In this document: piece after piece, positions 57,018-64,000 of the stretch
How the letters are laid out: each line of letters begins with the position of its first letter
Numbering within the stretch: the first letter of the stretch is position 1
NCBI RefSeq assembly: GCF_000003815.2
Contig: NC_049979.1
Span: forward strand, 9,446,267-9,510,266
Direction: 5' to 3'
DNA from: Branchiostoma floridae
Taxonomy: Eukaryota; Chordata; Leptocardii; Amphioxiformes; Branchiostomatidae
DNA: 64,000 nt
The notes under the pieces: model-generated
What the model was told of the DNA's origin: nothing
Seen by the model: the letters and a program-made list of their open reading frames with translations, nothing else
The model's database searches: none
Translations under genes and position numbers: made by a program

Positions 57018-58038
57018 CCAGGGTAGATGTAGTTACTTGCAACAATAAGAAGTTTTATTGCTACATGCAACTCAACATGATGAACACATCTTATATACCA
57101 GTATATTACATACCAACATTAGTTTTGGGACTGGTTTCAGAGAATGAAATTTCAAGATGCATGTGTAACTTTCAGTGTCAGTCTTTTCAAACAACTTTTA
57201 GGCAAGGCAAAAATTACTTGATATGCTATTCTAGAAGTGTTTGTATAATTTGCTTTGAGCACCTTTGTAAACAGAGTCTGTTCCATGTCACCGCAATGGT
57301 TTCTAAATATCTGTAGTAGAATTACAAGTTCTTTTCAAATGATCTTAAATTGTTATGAATATTCAGATTATCATGAATAGTAATATCATTATTTACCGGT
57401 AGTGTGAAAAGTGTAAATATGGAAGTACAATGTTTTAACGTTCTGATAACATTTGTGGATGTCAATTTTTTAAAGTAATTTGAGCTTACTATTAATCAAA
57501 TACTGTATATTACATACTACTACTACTGTTCCAAGAGGACTTGGCTTGATTCCGTCCCTAAAAAAAGCTAATAATCCTTTCAAGACCAGTTTTGGATTGG
57601 GCCAGGGACCAGTGACGACACAGTAAATGACGACAGCACTTAAAAAGAAAGATGTCATCTTCTAAAATGCGCATTAATTGCTTGTAACAATTGAAAGGTA
57701 CAGGATATTTTGGGAGACTGGTAATTGGGATATGGTAGTACATGTATATCAATATCAATACAGTTATGATTTTAAAATAACTTTCTTTGCTTAACTTGAA
57801 ATTTCATAGTAATAATCTTCTGTGACCAGTGTAACATAGTCTATATGTATACAAATGTGAGTACTTAATTGTAGTGCTAAATCTACAGTGTTCAAATCTA
57901 TGTGTGACAATGGGCAAGACTGTAAAAGAAAAATTTGACATGTTGCATCAACTTGCATGTATCAAAGTGTTGCTCAATAGCTTTTAGCAATAATGGAAGT
58001 AAATAACCAAGGGTGTATCATCATTAATGAGTCCATGC
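57018..58038. other. Otopetrin B 3' flank
   Basis: No gene seen. 57660-58100 is related in blocks to the 3' flank of copy A. A minus-strand AATAAA (plus TTTATT, 58039-58044) at its right end would serve the neighbouring minus-strand gene, about 105 bases after its stop. Confidence 0.5.
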
Positions 58039-58149
58039 TTTATTCATATGGATTGTGTGTCTCATTATCAATGTACTTCATCCGTGACAGCACTGAGACA
58101 AATGAGAAAACATACGTGTACATATTTTACTAGTATAAAACAAAGCAAG

Positions 58150-60608
58150 CTACAATGTGGCATCTGTTCCATGTGACTGTGATGCCATCTGTGCAGTCTG
58201 TTCGGCCCCTGCATCCCCCAGCTCCGCTGTGATGAAGCATGATGGGAGTGCTGATTGGAGGGTCTGGAGGGTGACCTCTGGGTCCTTCACCCCTGGGAGG
58301 TCAACCAGGTGTAATCTCTGTAGCAGCCTGAGAAATATATCTGCATTGTTGACAAATCTGATCATTTTAACTCAAAGTCAAGCAAGAAATCAAAGATTTC
58401 TCATACATGTGTGCTGTACCTTGGTAAAATATCCATCAGTTTTTTTTTAAATTTCCTGACAAAATATAACAACTTTGCACATTTTACACATTACATGCTC
58501 CACACATTGCTTTTAGCCATGTGCCAACATTCACTTACTGAAGAAATTTGGACATTTTGGCCAGCTCAACCCTAGCATCCAGACAGTCTCCAGTTACAAC
58601 TTGGGTCTGGGAACAAATGTGAACCCAGGCCAGTGGGAAAAGATTGCATGGATACTCCAAGACCAACAAACAAAGAAACCCAAAACAATACCTCCATTTT
58701 TACAGTGGTAAAAAGAAAAGGTGACAGATCTTCAGATTGAGTATTCAGCACCAGGTAGGCCTATCTAGATTTTCTTAAGAAGAAGGAAAAGTGCAAAAAA
58801 ACTTACTTGAGGTCCTGTAGTGCCAGTATACCCCTGTCTGTGACCAGCTGACCACAGTGTGAGATCTCCAGACTGTGCAGACTGTGGCTGAGAGGTGCAA
58901 GTCTCTCCAGGCAGGCGTCCTGCAGGTATGTGCACCTGCTGAACTTCAGGGTACGAACTGCCTTCAGGCCATCTGGACAAACACATGGAAATTAGGGAAT
59001 AAAATCTAACACAAAATTTGAAGTTTTATGAACAGTTCATTTCACTTGAGCCAAGTTGAGGTCTTGATTTACTACATAGACATCTACAATATGAAAGGCT
59101 ATTTAATTTCTACTTCTCAAATGTACATAGCAAATATGATTGCTGAATCTTGGAAGAGATTGAGTAGCTTACCATAAGACAGGTTTGCAAAATTGAAAAA
59201 AAAAATGTCTCCAACAGGAGTAGGGAAATAACTGATCTCTGTAATAAATGATGACCATTGGGACCTGGTGGATTGTAAGGTTTGTCTCAGGAAAATTATG
59301 GTGTCCCTTGCATATGTGGGTGGTACATGTATGCATATATATCGATGGCATGACTGTCACAGTACTTACCAAGATGATCAAACCCTTCTGCTTGTACATC
59401 TGCCCAGCTGGCATCTATCTCCTCGATCACAAACTTGCCCAGTGGCCCGGTGCCCAGGTTGTTATAGTTATAGAACCACTCCTCCACGTCCTGTACCCTG
59501 ACGGCCCCTCCACACCTGGTGATCCACTCAGCCGCGGCTCTCTCCTGTCCAACTGTTCCTATATGGGCTCGGTCAACTCTGATGTGGAGAGTAAAAGGAC
59601 AGTTGGTACATATTGAAATACACAAGACATTGCATACCATTGATTTACTTTCATTTGTTCTTTTGTTTCAACAGGATCACTTGAGCAGAGGATTCCTATC
59701 ACTATCAGCACAGTTTTTATTCCAATGCTTTTTAAAACATACTATTTTCCTGGCACACTTTAATAGCATGGCAGAAATTGATAAGTTGTCAAAATAATCA
59801 TCCAGAAATAATGGCTGAAATATCATTTTTCTGAATTTCAAACAATTGTAATCAAGTGGGCCTTACTTGTTGAACACCTTGTGCAGCATGTCATAGTCTA
59901 CCCAGATCTTTGTTCGGACTTTCTGCTTCTCTATGTTGTCCCTCTTCTTAGTGCCATTTCGCTGGGAGACCATTACACAGGTGCATGGTCTCAGCATGGT
60001 GGTCAGCTGGTGGAGCAGAGTACAAAAATATTACATGTCAATTTATGTTATTCTTTTGTACACGGTTATATCATCATGACTGAAAAAAAATAAAATTTTA
60101 CATCAGTCCTGGAAGCAAGCTGAAAGTCATGTAACGTTATATCTTAATCCCACAGGATATAACATTACAGATGCCTACATAAATATGATAAATTATACAT
60201 GTAACGTTTATCTATTTATTAGCGAATGTACAGTAACGTTACATCTAATAAGACATGTTATGCAATCATCAGATTTGCAACATAAGAAAGAAAAGAGCTC
60301 TTGTACGTGGAGGAGGAAACAACTTTATTTGTGGCTTGGCAAATATGCAGTTCCAACTAAAGCACTAGGCATTGCATAATAACAACTTTACTCTACTAAT
60401 GGGGGAGGGGGGCACCTTCAGAAAATATTCTGATATTTGAGACAAATTCTTTAAAAGAGACTATACATGAAACACTCATTTGCGATTCCTCTGTTGTAGC
60501 ATCTTATTAGCAACGTCACTACAGCACCAAAGAACCAACTCTGTTGCGGTTTATTCCAATCAGAAAATAACTTACCCTGGTCGCGGCGTTTTTCATGAGC
60601 GCTGCCAT
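58150..60608 (-). CDS. DMAC2L/ATP5S-family mitochondrial LRR protein, divergent paralogue
   Basis: Exons in transcript order: 60608-60576, 60006-59867, 59578-59370, 58972-58807, 58327-58150; 241 residues. The start MAALMKNAATR and the following Arg/Lys-rich part fit a mitochondrial targeting peptide. The family is recognised by AAAEWITRCGG, YNNLGTGPLGKFVIEEIDAS, then C-terminal leucine-rich repeats (LKAVRTLKFSRCTYLQDACL, SLHSLEISHCGQLVTDRGI) and LVDLPGVKD. In vertebrates DMAC2L (subunit s, factor B) is linked to ATP synthase, and its relative DMAC2 to assembly of the complex I distal arm. This copy is less like human DMAC2L than the plus-strand neighbour; it may be a lineage paralogue or a DMAC2-like gene. 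It has a longer C-terminal tail than the neighbour. Confidence 0.85.
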
Positions 60609-60868
60609 CTTGGCTTTTGGACTGCTCCATTGGGCAACTCGAGGGTGAAGGGACTGAATAAAACACGACATCTCTACACAATCTTGATGCAAATAAGAAT
60701 ATCTATACGATATAGTAAAATTTTGATAGTCGTATCTATCTATTGACAGATTACAGGATTAATATCGAGTTTTGTGGCGTTTGTTTTCACCTCTGACCAC
60801 CCCTGTATTATACATGGTATGGTACACCGTTACCCTTTGACATGAAGAAGAAGTGAAAACATTTCCCA
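60609..60868. promoter_or_regulatory. Bidirectional promoter between the two DMAC2L-family genes
   Basis: Only 260 bp separate the two divergent start codons, so both promoters must lie here or overlap the first exons. I see no TATA box in a useful position for either gene. Confidence 0.6.
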
Positions 60869-63022
60869 ATGGCAGCAGTACTGACAGCAGCGTGTGTGAG
60901 AAACAAGGTCAGTGTCACGGTTTTCAAGTCATGATCACTGGGAATAGGGACGCTGCGCTAGGGACGGGTACAGTCACCGCATGCTGCAAGATTTCTCATG
61001 TGTATAATACTGATAAAAAATGTAACGTTACCCTGGCTTTAATAGGTAACGTTAGTTGGTGGGTCATCTGAAACTCGGACACTCAGATACGGACGTGAGA
61101 ACGTGCACGTAACGTTGGTTACATGGTCATGGTCAAGTTCGATTAAGACCCTTACGATACCTTTTTAAACTTTGCAGACGAAGGATATGATATACTTGTT
61201 CTTCAGGCATATAACTGATGCAACCCTGACAATTCCATTAGCTCCGTTATAGATTTTGGGTTGAATTATCAAAGTTTTAGCATTGAATTATCAATGTTAT
61301 CAACATATTGATGTAAACCCTGTTGTGTGTGTGGCAGGGCTTCCCTTGCCTGTTGCTGTCCAACACCCCCACACGTTTGCACACTGCACCTACCAGACTG
61401 CTGTGGGGATGGCTCAATACAGTCTTCAACAAGTGAGTTTGCAACAAAGTTGACATCAATGTTACACCTTAACCTTGTCCTTCTGATGCTTACGTTTAAA
61501 TCTATCTGGTCAGACAGAAGTGCTTTTCTTAAGTTAAGTCCATAATGTTAAGTTCATTAGCACCACTACATACCATAGATGCTTTGAAGAATGTTCTCTT
61601 AGTCTTAGTTTTGCATTTGCAATTTAGTCTGTTAAATGTAAATGTCACAGTATTATCATTGGTATTCCCATCTTTTCTTGTATCATGAGGGATGCTGCAA
61701 TTGTTTAGGATGAGTACAAGTACAACTGTACAAGTAGTGATATGAGGCTGTACCAGCCTGATGATTTTGTTTTTGTAAAGGGTTGATGACAAGCGGATTG
61801 AGCAGGTGGGTCCGGACCGAGCAGCAGCGGAGTGGCTGCTGAGGTGCGGTGCACACGTCAGGTTCAAGGACAGGCCTTCCTGGCAGAGAGACTACAACAC
61901 CCTCCCCACAGGCCCTCCTCAGAAGTACAAGATTGAGGAAATTGATGCCACAGACTCTGGTGTCATGCACATTGGATTTGAACATTTCAGTAAGTCACTA
62001 AGTGCAATGTATCTTGTGTCTTGTAGTCAGTTGCACAGATTTGCCAAAGACCTTCTCTTTATCTGTGTTCACCTAAAATCTAGTAAAAAGCATGAGAAGC
62101 CTTCAGATGAATTCCACACAGAATAAATCATCGAAGGTTTCTTCCAGCCTTGGATATAAAGAGTTTTGACTTACTTGTGGTCTATTACTGATATACAAGA
62201 GGGAATAAGTTTTGCTACATTTTGACCAAGTATGCACTTCTGTTCATGGCAGTACTTTCTTTTTAGCTGTACTTAATCACATCATCCTATGTGAGGGTCA
62301 GGGACTGTGGGTGTATCTAGAATTATTCTCCTTCATGCCTCCACCCCATTTCATTTTCTTACATTAAGTGAATTTTCTGGCATCCACCCTGTTATGAAGA
62401 ACCATGATCACAAATACTCATGATGGTTGCCTGCTTGCAGAACATCTGCAGCATGTGAAGTCTCTGAAGCTGAACAGGTGCATGTACATCACAGATGAGT
62501 GCATAGGGAAGCTGCATCTTCTAGCAGGTACACTGCAGCACCTGGAGGTGACCAGCTGTGGAAATGTCACAGACAAAGGACTCATGCAGCTTAAGGACTT
62601 GAGGTATTTGGTGTACAAGTACTTGTGTGGTATTTGCTGTAAAGGCCCATTCCATTATGACTTTTTTTTCAGTCAATGGTGATAACTTTCTTTGGACTGA
62701 GCCTTCAGCATGCATACAGTATTTACTTGTACTGTAGTGTGTGATAAGTAAAATTTCAGTGATCTCTAACCGACTGCAACAACCGTGCAAGAAACCACAT
62801 GTATTGAGACCTGCCTAACATCCCCTGGAGTGACCTAGGACAGCAAAGTTTGTGTTACACAAGACTAATTTACATGTAATGCTGTTCTTTCCTTCTTGCT
62901 GTTACAGCTTGCTGGAGACCCTGAGATTGTTTGACTTACCAGCAGTGAGAGACAAGACTGGCACAGTCCATCTGCTAGAAAAATTCCTGGCAAACTGTGA
63001 GATAAATGCTGAGGGAATATGA
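60869..63022 (+). CDS. DMAC2L: DMAC2L orthologue (ATP synthase subunit s / factor B)
   Basis: Exons: 60869-60907, 61338-61432, 61781-61989, 62441-62603, 62908-63022; 206 residues (human about 200-215). The N-terminus (MAAVLTAACVRNK and SNTPTRLHTAPTRLL) is a mitochondrial presequence. Diagnostic parts: LLWGWLNTVFNKVD (human FWGWLNAVFNKVD), VGPDRAAAEWLLRCGA, LPTGPPQKYKIEEIDATDS, MHIGFEHF, then LRRs (VKSLKLNRCMYITDECIGKL, LQHLEVTSCGNVTDKGLMQL) and LFDLPAVRDK. The intron positions and phases match those of the minus-strand paralogue (0, 2, 1, 2), showing descent from one gene. Polyadenylation signal ATTAAA at 63577-63582. Confidence 0.93.
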
Positions 63023-63849
63023 GAGATCTGTTGGAAGTGGAGATGTAGGGACTGCAATGCCAGCCAAGGCCATTTTGTTTTGGTTCTAGACAAAGCATAC
63101 CAATCCTGAACGCAGCTCATGAGTAGGACCACCGTAATTCCTCTGTGCTCACCCATATTTGAATAGCCATATCTGACTAGAGTTCCAAAATGTGGCACAG
63201 TGATAGGACTAGTACTTCTGTTGGAGAATGTTTCTTCTGAAAACAATGGAATAATCAGTAAGCATGTAACACCAGAGGGAGCATCTTCACTCTGTTGACA
63301 ACACAGTACAAACCTGTAAAGGGTCTGTGTTACTTGTTTTCCTTGGCAACATGAGGCTGACTATTAAAGGTGTGACATTTATTCCAAGGGAAGGCATTTC
63401 TGTTGAGGAAATGTTTGTCTATTTCTCACTTCAGGATTCACCCTTGAAATATGTGTGTACCCTTGCAATGCTTTATATATTTTGTACATTTTGTTGAATG
63501 TGTCAATATATATTAAGGAAACCATACTGGAAGTTTAGATGTTTCGTCAATGTATGTGAAACTGTGACTAGGTTTTATTAAAGACAATATGTGGATGACA
63601 AACTGTTACAGTTTTCTGTGCATTTTTATTTCAACATAAAAGTTCCAATACGTAATTGTACTTTACAATAGCCTTCATAATCACATACCTCGTCAATAAA
63701 CAAAGCAGAACACCTTTTCATATGTACAATACACTACACTATCATAAATCTGCTACATATAACATATTCAATTGTCATGTCACAAATCTTTTTAGTTGCC
63801 ACTTGATATTTATCCCCAAAGGAGATTGAACTAAAAACTATCTAAGGCT
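63023..63849. other. Overlapping 3' UTRs of two convergent genes
   Basis: The plus-strand ATTAAA (63577-63582) and the minus-strand AATAAA (plus TTTATT, 63625-63630) are about 45 bases apart, so the two transcripts end nearly tail to tail. Confidence 0.6.
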
Positions 63850-64000
63850 CTAAGCTGCAGCTGTGGATGTAGATGTAGCCTCTTGCTGATCTTTTCCTTC
63901 TGCCTTTTCTTCCACTTTTTCTGTTGGCTTGTCCAGAAGTTTCACATCCTTATTTTCCAATGCTGAGAGATCCATCTTGATGCCCAACTTTGCTGCCTTT
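63850..64000 (-). CDS. 3' end of an unrecognised gene
   Basis: The minus strand is open from the window edge to a TAG at 63850-63852. It encodes KAAKLGIKMDLSALENKDVK, then a Lys/Glu-rich stretch (KPTEKVEEKAEGKDQQE) and the end TSTSTAAA. The AATAAA at 63625-63630 supports a real 3' end. I do not recognise the family; the tail is polar and probably disordered. Confidence 0.6.
   Translation of the reverse strand, partial: KAAKLGIKMDLSALENKDVKLLDKPTEKVEEKAEGKDQQEATSTSTAAA

Noticed and set aside
58540-58607. 68-base stretch with donor and acceptor between DMAC2L-paralogue exons 4 and 5
   Set aside because: Its length breaks the phase, and the family joins directly across this point (DLKLLQRLHL).

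Overview
The window is animal nuclear DNA: intron-rich genes with GT/AG junctions, many short inverted-repeat transposons and SINE remnants, and one 100-N assembly gap. The proteins match vertebrate orthologues closely, yet the repeats are not vertebrate. Local tandem duplication of membrane-protein genes and cytoplasmic tails with repeated PYAVAY motifs suggest an invertebrate deuterostome, most likely an amphioxus (Branchiostoma). The species call is an inference.

Layout. (1) About 925-29981, minus strand: the 5' and central part of a USP34 orthologue. I could build 45 consecutive coding exons with consistent phase (9,080 coding bases, about 3,026 codons), from the start codon to a point where the human protein still has several hundred residues to go; the 3' end lies left of base 1. 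The whole ubiquitin-protease domain sits in one 2.1-kb exon. (2) 31223-36487: a large inverted repeat with an assembly gap near its centre. Its inner parts are 51-bp tandem repeats in which every unit carries a 5' and a 3' splice-site-like sequence; it resembles a foldback transposon. (3) 36825-57000: two direct copies of an otopetrin (proton channel) gene with shared upstream DNA, plus an otopetrin pseudogene between them. The 3' flank of the first copy holds a hAT-like element that itself contains a 5'-truncated LINE. Between the copies, on the minus strand, lie a putative membrane protein with PYAVAY-motif tail, broken by a fragment of a Ty3/gypsy integrase, and two leucine-rich-repeat exons with a frameshift. 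(4) 58150-63022: two paralogous genes of the DMAC2L/ATP5S family (mitochondrial LRR proteins) arranged head to head, start codons 260 bp apart. (5) 63850-64000: the 3' end of an unrecognised minus-strand gene, converging on the plus-strand DMAC2L gene.

The genes do not form one pathway. The shared theme is local duplication with decay: exon-edge duplications in USP34, the otopetrin trio, the DMAC2L pair, and several minisatellites that appear to have grown out of coding sequence. The best candidates for something undescribed are the splice-site-bearing palindrome at 31223-36487 and the PYAVAY-tail protein at 46737-48454.
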